The translations under genes were made by a program, and so were the position numbers. A model generated the notes under the pieces. It saw only the letters and a list, made by a program, of their open reading frames with translations. It had not been told where the DNA came from and ran no database searches. From Gemmobacter sp964439015 (GTDB lineage Bacteria; Pseudomonadota; Alphaproteobacteria; Rhodobacterales; Rhodobacteraceae): a stretch of DNA of 34,162 nucleotides. Below are positions 14,354 to 22,759 of the stretch, piece after piece (positions within the stretch are counted from its first letter, which is position 1; each line of letters begins with the position of its first letter). Location: contig CAYTMV010000023.1 in the NCBI GenBank assembly GCA_964439015.1, positions 1-34,162 of the forward strand, written 5' to 3'.

Positions 14354-14692
14354 TCAGCCAGCCGCCAATTCGTCCCAGCAGCCCAGTGCGTGGCCGGCAT
14401 ACATCACCGCCGGGCCACCGCCCATCTGCACCGCCATGGCCAGCACATCGCCCAACTCCTCGCGGGTGGCGCCCGCCTTCATCAGCGCCTCGACGTGGAA
14501 GTTGATGCAGGGCTCGCACCGCAGGACGATCGCCATGCCCAGCGCGACAAATTCCTTCTGTTTCACATCCAGCGGACCCTGCTCCTTGACCGCCTTGGAC
14601 AATTGACCAAAGCCCGCCATCGCGTCGGGGATCAACTTGTTCATCACGCGCAGCTCGTTGCGCATTTCGCCTATCTTTTCCTTGTAGCTCAT
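14354..14692 (-). CDS. Carboxymuconolactone decarboxylase (AhpD-like) family protein
   Basis: 112 residues with a strong ribosome binding site (AAGGAG, 6 bases before ATG 14692). The family signature is the redox pair in LRCEPCINFHVEALMKAGAT: CxxC followed by a histidine four residues after the second cysteine, as in AhpD peroxidase-type active sites. A GDVLAMAVQMGGGPAVMYAGHAL segment follows. It is likely a small oligomeric cytoplasmic protein with thiol-disulfide or peroxide-reducing activity; its substrate is unknown. It is a single gene with its own terminator and an apparent FNR-controlled promoter, which suggests a role tied to oxygen shifts. Confidence 0.85.
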   Translation of the reverse strand: MSYKEKIGEMRNELRVMNKLIPDAMAGFGQLSKAVKEQGPLDVKQKEFVALGMAIVLRCEPCINFHVEALMKAGATREELGDVLAMAVQMGGGPAVMYAGHALGCWDELAAG

Positions 14693-14715
14693 GGCTTTCT
14701 CCTTGATCTGGCGTC

Positions 14716-14757
14716 GTTATGGATGGCAACGGCGCCGCGCTCCTTGACACATATCAA
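14716..14757 (-). promoter_or_regulatory. Putative FNR/FnrL box and class II promoter
   Basis: TTGAC-ACAT-ATCAA at 14744-14757 matches the FNR consensus TTGAT-N4-ATCAA in 9 of 10 defined bases. On the minus strand a -10-like CATAAC lies at 14721-14716. A start 7 bases further on, near 14709, places the box centre (14750.5) at -41.5, the usual position for activation by FNR/CRP proteins. The box overlaps a second dyad, GACACAT-N12-ATGTGTC (14746-14771). Confidence 0.5.
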
Positions 14758-14790
14758 ATTCCGAATGTGTCTTGGGCACGCGCCGCGACG

Positions 14791-14817
14791 AAAAAAGGCC
14801 CGCGCCAGGCGCGGGCC
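14791..14817 (-). terminator. Rho-independent terminator of the purine operon
   Basis: Minus-strand GGCCCGCGC, loop CTG, GCGCGGGCC (perfect 9 bp), then six Ts. It lies 23 bases past the stop of the BMP gene, the last gene of the seven-gene operon. Confidence 0.85.
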
Positions 14818-14840
14818 CTTCGATCAGCCGGGACTGCCGA

Positions 14841-15932
14841 TCATTTCGGCATGTCGGCCTTGATGCCCTCGACGAAGAAGTTCATGCCCAGCAGGTCGCC
14901 ATCAGGCGCGGTCTGGCCTTCGGCCAGCCAGGCGCTGCCGTCCTGCTTGTTGATCGGGCCGGTGAAGGGGTGATAGCTGCCCGCGGCGATCTGGTCGCGC
15001 AGCGCCTCGGCCTCGGCCTTCAGCTCGGCCGGGATCGCATCGGTGATCTGGCCGATCTCGACTTCGCCATCCTTGATGCCGGCCCAGGTATCGGTCGACT
15101 CCCAGGTGCCGTCCAGCAGCGCGCCTACGCGCTTGACGTAATAGGGCGCCCAATTGTCGATGATCGACGAGACGCGCGGGCTGGGCGCGTAGTCCAGCAT
15201 GTCCGAGGCCTGGCCAAAGCCGATCACCTTGCCGCCAGCCTTGGCAGCCTCGGCCAGCGGCGCGGTGGAGTCGGTGTGGGCCGCGATCACGTCCACGCCC
15301 TGGTCGATCAGGGCCTTGGCGGCATCGGCCTCTTTGGCCGGGTCGAACCAGGTGAAGGCCCAGACGACCGACAGTTCCACATCCGGGTTCACCTTCTTGG
15401 CGTGCAGGTAATAGCTGTTGATCCCCATCACCACCTCGGGGATCGGGAACGAGCCGATATAGCCGATCTTGTTCGACTTGGTCATCTTGCCGGCAATGTG
15501 GCCCTGAACGGCGCGGCCCTCATAGAAGCGAGCGTTGTAGATCGCGACATTGGGATGCTCGCGCTTGAAGCCGGTGGCGTGTTCAAACTTCACGTTCGGA
15601 AACTTGGCGGCCACGGCATTGGTGGCGTCCATATAGCCGAACGAGGTGGTAAAGATGATGTTGCAGCCGCCCAGCGCCATCTGCGTCAGCACGCGCTCGG
15701 CATCGGCGCCTTCCGGCACGCTTTCCTGCCACTGGATCTCGACCTTGTCGCCATAGGCCTCTTTCACGGCCAGCGCACCCTGATGGTGCTGGTAGGACCA
15801 GCCGAGGTCGCCGATCGGGCCGACATAGACGAAACAGGCTTTCGCCTTGTCCAGCGCCTCGGCAGAGGCGGTGGTGCCAAAGGCAAGGCCAAGGCCCAGC
15901 GCGGCGGTGGCCAGCAGCGTTCTGCGGTTCAT
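14841..15932 (-). CDS. BMP family ABC transporter substrate-binding protein (purine nucleoside type)
   Basis: 363 residues from ATG 15932, preceded by GGGAG about 8 bases upstream; a TTG two codons earlier was rejected. Residues 1-25 (MNRRTLLATAALGLGLAFG...ASA) form a secretion signal with a twin arginine that could suit either Sec or Tat. The mature protein has the BMP/PnrA pattern: VYVGPIGDLGWSYQHHQG, IIFTTSFGYMDA, GHIAGKMTKSNKIGYIG, and later WAPYYVKRVGALLDGTW. It is the periplasmic ligand-binding subunit for the two permeases and the ATPase upstream. Family members bind purine nucleosides, and co-transcription with xdhABC supports a purine-type ligand. It is the last gene of the operon, after a 57-bp gap that holds a small hairpin. 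Confidence 0.85.
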   Translation of the reverse strand: MNRRTLLATAALGLGLAFGTTASAEALDKAKACFVYVGPIGDLGWSYQHHQGALAVKEAYGDKVEIQWQESVPEGADAERVLTQMALGGCNIIFTTSFGYMDATNAVAAKFPNVKFEHATGFKREHPNVAIYNARFYEGRAVQGHIAGKMTKSNKIGYIGSFPIPEVVMGINSYYLHAKKVNPDVELSVVWAFTWFDPAKEADAAKALIDQGVDVIAAHTDSTAPLAEAAKAGGKVIGFGQASDMLDYAPSPRVSSIIDNWAPYYVKRVGALLDGTWESTDTWAGIKDGEVEIGQITDAIPAELKAEAEALRDQIAAGSYHPFTGPINKQDGSAWLAEGQTAPDGDLLGMNFFVEGIKADMPK

Positions 15933-15950
15933 GTTCAACTCCCTGAGCGG

Positions 15951-15966
15951 GGGGCATGGGCGCCCC
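15951..15966 (-). promoter_or_regulatory. Small hairpin between permease and BMP genes
   Basis: GGGGC / GCCCC stem with a 6-base loop in the 57-bp gap, without a T-run. Such intercistronic hairpins can stabilise or separate transcripts of binding-protein genes; here that is only a possibility. Confidence 0.3.
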
Positions 15967-15989
15967 GGTTGATCGGTTGGCCGCGCATC

Positions 15990-16916
15990 TTATCGCGTGG
16001 CGTGGAAGGTCTGGCCAAGGGCGGCGGGGGCGGCCAGCGCCGCCTTGCCCCGCCCCGAGGACATGATGACAAGCACGAGGATGGTTACCAGATACGGCGC
16101 CATCGACAAGTATTCGACCGGGATAACACTGCCTGCGACCTGCAAATTCAACTGCAAGACGCTGATGCCGCCAAACAGCCAGGCCCCCAGCAACACGCGA
16201 TTGGGTCGCCAGCTGGCGAAAACCACGATCGCCAGCGCGATCCAGCCCGCGCCGGCGGTGATCCCGTCCACCCATTGCGGCACACGCACAAGGCTGACAT
16301 AGGCCCCGCCCAGCCCCGCCATCGCGCCGCCAAACAGCACCGCCAGAAACCGGATCCGCACCACCTTGTAGCCCAGCGCATGCGCCGCCTCATGGCTTTC
16401 GCCCACCGCGCGCAGGACCAGACCCGCGCGCGAGGCACGCAAGAACCACTGCACTGCAAACACCATGCCCAGCGACAGATAGACCAGCGGATCATGGCCA
16501 AAGACGATCGGCCCCAGCGCCGGGATATCGGCCAGCGGGCCAAAGGGCACATCGGCGGTCAGCGGCGGCTTGATGCCGACATAGCCCTGCCCCATGAGGC
16601 TGGCAAACCCCAGGCCGAACAGCGTCAGGGCAAGGCCGGTGGCCACCTGATTGGTCAAAAGCCCCAGCGTCAGTGCGCCAAACACCGACGCCAGCATGGC
16701 CCCGCCCAGCGCGCCGCCGGCATATCCCAGCAACGGGCTGCCGGTCTCGACCGCGGTGATGAAACCTGTGACGGCGCCCACGATCATCATCCCCTCGACC
16801 CCGAGGTTCAACACGCCCGCGCGCTCGACCACCAACTCGCCCAGCGCGGCGAACAGGATCGGCACCGAGGCCACGATCAGCGCGGCAATCAACAGGACAG
16901 GATCAATGCCCCCCAT
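15990..16916 (-). CDS. ABC transporter permease, BPD_transp_2 family (second permease)
   Basis: 308 residues from ATG 16916, sharing one base with the TGA of the upstream permease; GTG 16919 is an alternative start. About 8-9 hydrophobic segments are seen. The GELVVERAGVLNLGVEGMMIVGAV segment near the N-terminus is the conserved family signature. A cytoplasmic loop with RASRAGLVLRAVGESHEAAHALGY resembles the ATPase-contacting region. Homologues pair as NupQ/YufQ-type permeases with BMP proteins for nucleoside uptake. Inner-membrane subunit. Confidence 0.85.
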   Translation of the reverse strand: MGGIDPVLLIAALIVASVPILFAALGELVVERAGVLNLGVEGMMIVGAVTGFITAVETGSPLLGYAGGALGGAMLASVFGALTLGLLTNQVATGLALTLFGLGFASLMGQGYVGIKPPLTADVPFGPLADIPALGPIVFGHDPLVYLSLGMVFAVQWFLRASRAGLVLRAVGESHEAAHALGYKVVRIRFLAVLFGGAMAGLGGAYVSLVRVPQWVDGITAGAGWIALAIVVFASWRPNRVLLGAWLFGGISVLQLNLQVAGSVIPVEYLSMAPYLVTILVLVIMSSGRGKAALAAPAALGQTFHATR

Positions 16917-17998
16917 CACGCGGCCTCCTTCCCGGTCAGACGGATTCGGTAATTGGTCAGCACGTCAGAGGCCAACAGGAAGAACAACAGCATACCCTGA
17001 AAGGCCTGAATGGCCGCCGAAGGCAGGTTGAGATTGGTCGCCGCCATCTCGCCGCCGATATAGGTCAGCGCCATCAGCAGCCCCGCCAGCAGGATGCCCA
17101 GCGGGTTCAGCCGGCCCAGAAACGCCACGATGATCGCCGTGAACCCATAGCCCACATTGAAGTCGATCGAGATCTGGCCCGCGGGCCCCGTTACCTCGAA
17201 CAGGCCCGCCGCCCCGGCCAGCCCACCGGCCAGCCCCAGGCACAGCATCACCAGCCGGTCCGGGTTCACCCCCGCATAGCGCGCGGCGCGCGGGGCCTGC
17301 CCCGCCAACCGGATGCGAAAGCCGAGGATATGGCGGCTGAGCAGCACATGCGCGGCCAAGACCGTCAGCAGCGCCGCAACCCCGCCCCAATGCAGGCCCG
17401 AGCCCGCGATCAGCTCGGGGTTCTGCGCGGCAGGATAGGCGGAGAAACTGCGGCTGCCGGGAAAGCCCATGCCATCCGGGTTGCGCAGAAACCCGGTCGA
17501 GGCCATCGCCAGCACCGTCTGCGCCACATAGACCAGCATCAGCGAAACAAGGATCTCGTTGGTGTTGAACCGGGTTTTCAGGATCGCCGGGATCATCGCC
17601 CAGACCCAGCCGCCAAAGATCCCGGCCACCAGCATCGCCGGAAAGATCAGCCGGCTTTCGGTCGGGTAAAAGGCCAGGCCCACCGCCGCGCCGCAGATCG
17701 CGCCCATGATGTATTGACCCTCGGCGCCGATGTTCCAGATCCCGGCACGAAAGCCCAGCGACAGGCCGATGGCGATCAGGATGAGCGGCCCGGCCTTCAC
17801 CAGCAGTTGCCCGCGCAGGTAAAAGGCAAACTCGCCAAACAGCGGGTCCCAAAAGATCGTGCGGATCGCCACGACCGGATCCTTGCCCAAGGCGGCGAAC
17901 ATGAGCCCGCCCGCGATCATCGTCAGCACCACCGCCAGCACCGGCGACATCCGCGCCCAGTAGGCCGAGGGCGAGGGGCGTTTTTCCAGCACGATCAT
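16916..17998 (-). CDS. ABC transporter permease, BPD_transp_2 family (first permease)
   Basis: 360 residues from ATG 17998. An N-terminal membrane helix (SPVLAVVLTMIAGGLMFAAL) is followed by several more; GFRAGIWNIGAEGQYIMGAICGAAVGL is the family signature. TRFNTNEILVSLMLVYVAQTVLA is also typical of the NupP/YufP-type partner. The RLAGQAPRAARYAGVNPDRL loop likely contacts the ATPase. It forms a heterodimeric channel with the second permease. It starts 24 bases after the ATPase stop and overlaps the next gene, so it is clearly in the same operon. Confidence 0.85.
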   Translation of the reverse strand: MIVLEKRPSPSAYWARMSPVLAVVLTMIAGGLMFAALGKDPVVAIRTIFWDPLFGEFAFYLRGQLLVKAGPLILIAIGLSLGFRAGIWNIGAEGQYIMGAICGAAVGLAFYPTESRLIFPAMLVAGIFGGWVWAMIPAILKTRFNTNEILVSLMLVYVAQTVLAMASTGFLRNPDGMGFPGSRSFSAYPAAQNPELIAGSGLHWGGVAALLTVLAAHVLLSRHILGFRIRLAGQAPRAARYAGVNPDRLVMLCLGLAGGLAGAAGLFEVTGPAGQISIDFNVGYGFTAIIVAFLGRLNPLGILLAGLLMALTYIGGEMAATNLNLPSAAIQAFQGMLLFFLLASDVLTNYRIRLTGKEAA

Positions 17999-18022
17999 GA
18001 CGCGCCTCCGGTCCTGCCGCGC

Positions 18023-19543
18023 TCAGTCCGCATGCTGCGCCTCCATCCCATGCACACCGCCCATCATCAGCCCGATCTGATCCAGCGTCAGCCCCGCCAC
18101 CGGACGCGGCCGCGTCATGTGGCCAGCCGTCAGCGCGGCAAAGCTGTCGGCGATTTCCAGCAACTCATCAAGGTCCTGGCTGATGACGACCACCGCAGCC
18201 CCCGCATCGGCACGGTCAAGGATGGCTTGCCGGATCGCGGCCGCCGCCGCCGCATCCACGCCCCAGGTGGGCTGGTTGATGACGATCACCTCAGCCTCTT
18301 GCGAGATCTCGCGGCCGACCACGAACTTTTGCAGATTGCCGCCCGACAGCGCGCGGGCCGCGACATGCGTGCCGGGGGTGCGCACGTCGAAGACCTCGAC
18401 AATGCCCGCGGCAAAGGCGCGGGTGCGCGCCCAGTCGATAAAGCCGTGCCGGGTCAGCCGCTTGCGGACCGCGCCCGAAAGCAGCGCGTTTTCCACCAGT
18501 GACATGTCCGGGGCCGCGGCATGGCCCAGGCGTTCCTCGGGGGCGGCCACCAGACCGGCCGCACGCCGCGCCTCGGGGCCCAGATCACCTACCGGATGGC
18601 CCTTGAGGCGCACGCGGTCAGCGTCGGTCAGCACCTCGCCCGAAAGCGCCAGAAACAGCTCGTCCTGACCATTGCCGGCAACCCCGGCAATGCCAAGCAC
18701 CTCGCCCTCGGCCACGGTGAAGCTGACGCCCTTCAGGCTGGTGCCAAAGGCATTGGGCGAGGGGATCGACAGATCGCTGACCCCCAGCGCCACCTTGCCA
18801 GTCTGCCGTGCATGGCGCGCGGGCGGGGTCAGGGTCGCCCCCACCATCATCTCGGCCATCTGCGCCGCCGAAACCTCGCGCGGGGTGCAGGTGGCCACCA
18901 CCTTGCCCCGCCGCAGGATCGTGGCGCTGTCGCAAAGCGCGCGGATTTCCTCCAGCTTGTGCGAGATGTAAAGGATCGCGGTCCCCTCGGCCGACAGTTT
19001 CCGCAGGGTCTGGAACAGGATTTCCACCTCTTGCGGGGTCAGGACCGAGGTCGGCTCGTCCATGATCAGAAGCTGCGGCGATTGCAGCAGGCAGCGCACG
19101 ATCTCGACCCGCTGCCGCTCGCCCGCCGACAGATCGCCCACGATCCGCGCGGGGTCCAAGGGCAGGCCATATTGCTCGGACACGACCCGGATCCGCGCCG
19201 CCAGCTCGCGCATGGCGGGCGGTTTTTCCATGCCCAGCGTCACATTTTCGGCAACCGTCAGCGCCTCGAACAGCGAGAAATGCTGAAACACCATGCCCAC
19301 ACCCGTGGCCCGCGCCGCGCGCGGCTCGGCGGGGGCATAGGGCTGACCCTTCCAGCGCATCTGCCCCGAATCGGGTTTGACCAGGCCGTAGATCATCTTG
19401 ACCAGCGTCGATTTGCCGGCGCCGTTCTCGCCCAGCAGCGCATGCACCTCGCCGGGCGCCACGGCAAAACCCACGCCGTCATTGGCGACCACGCCGGGAT
19501 AGGCCTTGGTGATGCCCTCCACCTCCAGCAGCTTGTCGGTCAT
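18023..19543 (-). CDS. ABC transporter ATPase with two nucleotide-binding domains (sugar/nucleoside type)
   Basis: 506 residues from ATG 19543, overlapping the xdhC stop (ATGA). Domain 1 (about 1-235) has Walker A GENGAGKST, Q-loop FQHF, signature LSAGERQRVEI, Walker B LLIMDEPTS and the H-loop SHK. Domain 2 (about 255-495) is degenerate: the Walker A position reads GVAGNGQDEL, the signature is LSGGNLQKFVVGRE, and the Walker B position reads VIVINQPTWGVD with N-Q in place of D-E. This asymmetry is normal for the RbsA/YufO class, where one site is weak. It powers the two permeases encoded next. Confidence 0.9.
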   Translation of the reverse strand: MTDKLLEVEGITKAYPGVVANDGVGFAVAPGEVHALLGENGAGKSTLVKMIYGLVKPDSGQMRWKGQPYAPAEPRAARATGVGMVFQHFSLFEALTVAENVTLGMEKPPAMRELAARIRVVSEQYGLPLDPARIVGDLSAGERQRVEIVRCLLQSPQLLIMDEPTSVLTPQEVEILFQTLRKLSAEGTAILYISHKLEEIRALCDSATILRRGKVVATCTPREVSAAQMAEMMVGATLTPPARHARQTGKVALGVSDLSIPSPNAFGTSLKGVSFTVAEGEVLGIAGVAGNGQDELFLALSGEVLTDADRVRLKGHPVGDLGPEARRAAGLVAAPEERLGHAAAPDMSLVENALLSGAVRKRLTRHGFIDWARTRAFAAGIVEVFDVRTPGTHVAARALSGGNLQKFVVGREISQEAEVIVINQPTWGVDAAAAAAIRQAILDRADAGAAVVVISQDLDELLEIADSFAALTAGHMTRPRPVAGLTLDQIGLMMGGVHGMEAQHAD

Positions 19544-20484
19544 GCCCCCATCCTCTCACGCCCGGACTGCCGCCCTTGTGTCAGGAAGGCGACTGCCACC
19601 CCAAGTGCAATGGCTTGGGGGTGTTTGCCAAGCCCCGGATCGCCGATAGGGCAGCGGATCCGCGCAACATTTTCAACCGGATGCCCCAGATCGCGCAGCC
19701 GCGACCGAAACCGCGCCGCTTTTGAGGCCGAGCCGATCAGCCCCAGACTGCCGAAGCCGTGGCCCAGCAGCCGGTGACAGATTTCCAGATCCAGCGGATG
19801 CGAAAAGGTCATCACCAGATGATCGGCATCCCGCGGGGCGTGACCGGCCAACAGCGCGGGGTCTGCCGCAGGCAGGATCGTCACGCCCGGCGGCGGATCG
19901 GGCGGAAAGCGGTCGGGTGCGGCGTCGATCCAGGTCAGTTGCACCCCCGGCAAGGGGGCCATCACCGCAGCGACTGCCCGCCCGACATGCCCCGCCCCCC
20001 ACAGCCACAGGTGACGCGCAGGCGGCGAGACGGGCTCGACAAACCAGCCCTGCACCAGTTGCGGGAGGGGCGTGAGGCCCTGCCCCCGCGCGGCCGTCAG
20101 GATCCGGCTGACCGCCAGCGGCATTTCGCAGCCCAGCCCCGGCAGCGGGCGGGCAAAGACCTCATCGGGCAGGGTGTCGGCCGCGGTGAAACGCTCGGAC
20201 AACAGCGTCACCGCCCCGCCGCAGCACTGGTTCAGCGCCGGCCCCAGGGCCAGCCGGTCCAGCCGCGTGGGTGCGCCACCGGCCAACATGTTGCGCGCCG
20301 CCTGCACCGCGCCATGTTCCAGCGCGCCACCGCCGATGGTGCCGTGCAGGCCCGTGCCGGTGACGCACATCGCCGCCCCCACCTCGCGCGGGGTGGAGCC
20401 TTGGGTGGCCACCACCACCACCCGCACCACGGAACCCTCCATGGCAATCAGCCCGGCCAAGACCGCGCGGTCAATCCCGGCCAT
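19540..20484 (-). CDS. xdhC: Xanthine dehydrogenase accessory protein XdhC
   Basis: 314 residues from ATG 20484 (MAGIDRAVLAGLI), overlapping the end of xdhB by 14 bp; longer in-frame extensions lie inside xdhB. XdhC binds molybdenum cofactor, promotes its sulfuration and delivers it to XdhB. The N-terminal XdhC/CoxI domain shows VVVVATQGSTPREVGAAM, GTIGGGALEHGAV and NQCCGGAVTLL. The C-terminal Rossmann-like domain begins HLWLWGAGHVGRAVA and later has HPLDLEICHRLL and FGSLGLIGSASKAARF. Order and overlap with xdhA and xdhB match the Rhodobacter xdhABC operon. Confidence 0.93.
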   Translation of the reverse strand: MAGIDRAVLAGLIAMEGSVVRVVVVATQGSTPREVGAAMCVTGTGLHGTIGGGALEHGAVQAARNMLAGGAPTRLDRLALGPALNQCCGGAVTLLSERFTAADTLPDEVFARPLPGLGCEMPLAVSRILTAARGQGLTPLPQLVQGWFVEPVSPPARHLWLWGAGHVGRAVAAVMAPLPGVQLTWIDAAPDRFPPDPPPGVTILPAADPALLAGHAPRDADHLVMTFSHPLDLEICHRLLGHGFGSLGLIGSASKAARFRSRLRDLGHPVENVARIRCPIGDPGLGKHPQAIALGVAVAFLTQGRQSGRERMGA

Positions 20485-22759
20485 CGCGCTGCCTCCGCAC
20501 CGCATGGAACAGCCGCTCGGCCGTCGCGGGCGCGTCAAGCGCCGGATAGACCGCCCCGCAGGCCGCCACCGCATCCGACAGCGCCAGAAACGCCGAGATG
20601 CCCAGCATCAACGGCGGCTCGCCCACCGCCTTGGAACGGCCGACCGTGTCTTCAGGGTTGGGCCTGCCCCAGAGCGCGACGTTGAACACCTCTGGCCGGT
20701 CGCCCACCGCCGGGATCTTGTAGGTCGAGGGCGCATGGGTCGACAACCGCCCCTTGGCGTCCCAGACCAGCTCTTCCAGCGTCAGCCAGCCCGCGCCCTG
20801 CACATAGGCGCCCTCGACCTGCCCGATATCCAGCGCCGGGTTCAGGCTGGCGCCGGTGTCATGCAGGATATCGGCACGCAGGATGCGCGACTCGCCGGTC
20901 AGTGTATCCAGCGCCACCTCGGTCACCGCCGCCCCAAGGGCGAAATACAGAAAGGGCCGCCCCTGCCCGCGCAGCCGGTCCCAGTCCAGTTTGGGTGTCG
21001 CATAAAAGCCGTTGGCCGACAGGTTGACCCGGGCCTGATAAGCCAGCCCTGCCGCCTCGGCAAAACTGTAATCCGCACCTGCAACTCGGACGCGCCCTTC
21101 GGTAAAGACCACATCCTCGGGGGCCGCCTGATGACGGGCGGCGATGCAGGCGGCCATGCGATCCCGGATCTGCAGGCAAGCCGCGCGCGCGGCCATGCCA
21201 TTCAGGTCGCTGCCCGAACTGGCGGCGGTAGCCGAGGTGTTGGGCACCTTGGACGTATCGGTCGCGGTGATCCGCACCGCCTCCATCCCGACGCCAAAGA
21301 CCTGCGCGGCCACCTGCGCCACCTTTTGAAACAGCCCCTGCCCCATCTCGGTGCCGCCATGGTTCAGCCGGATCGAGCCGTCCTGATAGACATGCACCAA
21401 CGCCCCTGCCTGATTGAGATGCGTCAGCGTGAAGGAAATGCCAAACTTTACCGGCGTCAGCGACAGGCCGCGCTTTATCACCGGGTTCGCGGCATTCCAT
21501 TCCGCCACCTTGCGGCGGCGCGCGGCATAGTCCGATGTCTCGACCAGTCGGCCCACTAGCCGGTCCAGATCGAAATCCTCGACCGACATGCCGTAATGGG
21601 TGGTCTGCGGCTGCGCCGGAGCAGTGGCGTAGAAATTGGCGCGCCGCACCTCCAGCGGATCGCGGCCGAGGTCATGGGCAATGTGATCCATCACCCGCTC
21701 GATCCCCAGCACACCTTGCGGCCCGCCAAACCCGCGAAAAGCGGTGGCGCTGGCGGTATGGGTGCGCAGCCGGTGGCTTTCGATGCGAACGGCGGGCAGG
21801 AAATAGGCGTTATCGGCATGCAGCATCGCCCGATCCGCCACCGCATGCGACAGGTCCAGCGACCAGCCGCAGCGGACCAGATGGGTAAACTCCACCCCCT
21901 TGAGGCGGCCTTGATCGTCAAAGCCCGCGCGATAGCGGATCTTCAGATCGTGGCGCTTGCCGGTGATGACCATGTCGTCATCGCGGTCGTAACGCATCTT
22001 GCAGGGCCGGCCCGTGGTCCGGGCAGCCAGGGCGCAAGCCACCGCCAGCGCATTGCCCTGACTTTCCTTGCCACCAAAGCCACCCCCCATGCGCCGCACC
22101 TCGACCCGCACCATCGCCATTGGCAGGTGCAGGGCATGGGCGACCTTGTGCTGGATCTCGGTCGGGTGCTGGCTTGAGGACAGCACCAGCATCTCGTTGC
22201 CATCCTGCGGGATCGCGGCGGCGATCTGGCCCTCGAGATAAAAGTGTTCCTGTCCGCCGACCGCCATCTCACCCGCAACCTGCCGCGGGGCCGCGGCAAT
22301 GGCTGCGGCGGCATCGCCCCTGGCCCAGATCACCGGCGGGCCAAAGCGGGCATCGGCTGCCAGCGCCTGCTCCACCGTCAGGATCGGCGGTTTCTCGTCA
22401 TGGCTGACACGGGCCAGACGGGCGGCGCGGCGGGCGGCCAGATGACTGTCGGCCACCACCAGGAACAACGGCTGACCGTGATACTGTACCTCGCCGGTGC
22501 AAAGCAGCGGCTCATCCCCGATCGAGGGGCTGCAATCGGGCATCTCGGGCAGGTCGTCCGGGCCGATCACCGCCACCACGCCGGGTGCCGCGCGCACCGG
22601 CCCTAGGTCGAGGGCCGTGACCGTGCCATGCGCGATGGCAGACAGGCCGAAGGCCAGATGCAGCGCACCTGCCGGCAGCGGGATATCATCCACATAGGCC
22701 GCCGTGCCGGTCACATGACCAAGGGCGGAGTCATGCGGAAGGGGGGCGCCGGTCACCAT
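20471..22759 (-). CDS. xdhB: Xanthine dehydrogenase, molybdenum-binding subunit XdhB
   Basis: 762 residues from ATG 22759 (MVTGAPLPHDSALGHVTGTA), overlapping the xdhA stop by 7 bp; this is close to the known size of Rhodobacter XdhB. It oxidises hypoxanthine to xanthine and xanthine to urate at the Mo-pterin centre. Motifs: GHVTGTAAYVDDIPLP at the start, MGGGFGGKES (Moco binding), TASATAFRGFGGPQG, NHGGTEMGQGLFQKVAQ, and near the C-terminus AVGEPPLMLG, where Glu714 should be the catalytic base. All expected motifs are intact. It acts in an alpha2-beta2 complex with XdhA. Confidence 0.95.
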   Translation of the reverse strand: MVTGAPLPHDSALGHVTGTAAYVDDIPLPAGALHLAFGLSAIAHGTVTALDLGPVRAAPGVVAVIGPDDLPEMPDCSPSIGDEPLLCTGEVQYHGQPLFLVVADSHLAARRAARLARVSHDEKPPILTVEQALAADARFGPPVIWARGDAAAAIAAAPRQVAGEMAVGGQEHFYLEGQIAAAIPQDGNEMLVLSSSQHPTEIQHKVAHALHLPMAMVRVEVRRMGGGFGGKESQGNALAVACALAARTTGRPCKMRYDRDDDMVITGKRHDLKIRYRAGFDDQGRLKGVEFTHLVRCGWSLDLSHAVADRAMLHADNAYFLPAVRIESHRLRTHTASATAFRGFGGPQGVLGIERVMDHIAHDLGRDPLEVRRANFYATAPAQPQTTHYGMSVEDFDLDRLVGRLVETSDYAARRRKVAEWNAANPVIKRGLSLTPVKFGISFTLTHLNQAGALVHVYQDGSIRLNHGGTEMGQGLFQKVAQVAAQVFGVGMEAVRITATDTSKVPNTSATAASSGSDLNGMAARAACLQIRDRMAACIAARHQAAPEDVVFTEGRVRVAGADYSFAEAAGLAYQARVNLSANGFYATPKLDWDRLRGQGRPFLYFALGAAVTEVALDTLTGESRILRADILHDTGASLNPALDIGQVEGAYVQGAGWLTLEELVWDAKGRLSTHAPSTYKIPAVGDRPEVFNVALWGRPNPEDTVGRSKAVGEPPLMLGISAFLALSDAVAACGAVYPALDAPATAERLFHAVRRQRDGRD

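Noticed and set aside
14772..16952. 726-residue plus-strand frame
   Set aside because: Antisense to the BMP and permease genes and running through the terminator; composition is typical of shadow frames.
20484..20574. Longer N-terminus for XdhC (and similar upstream extensions for XdhB, HisS, the lysozyme and DUF1489)
   Set aside because: The extensions lie within neighbouring genes or read as Arg-rich shadow sequence; internal starts with family-typical N-termini or signals are better.
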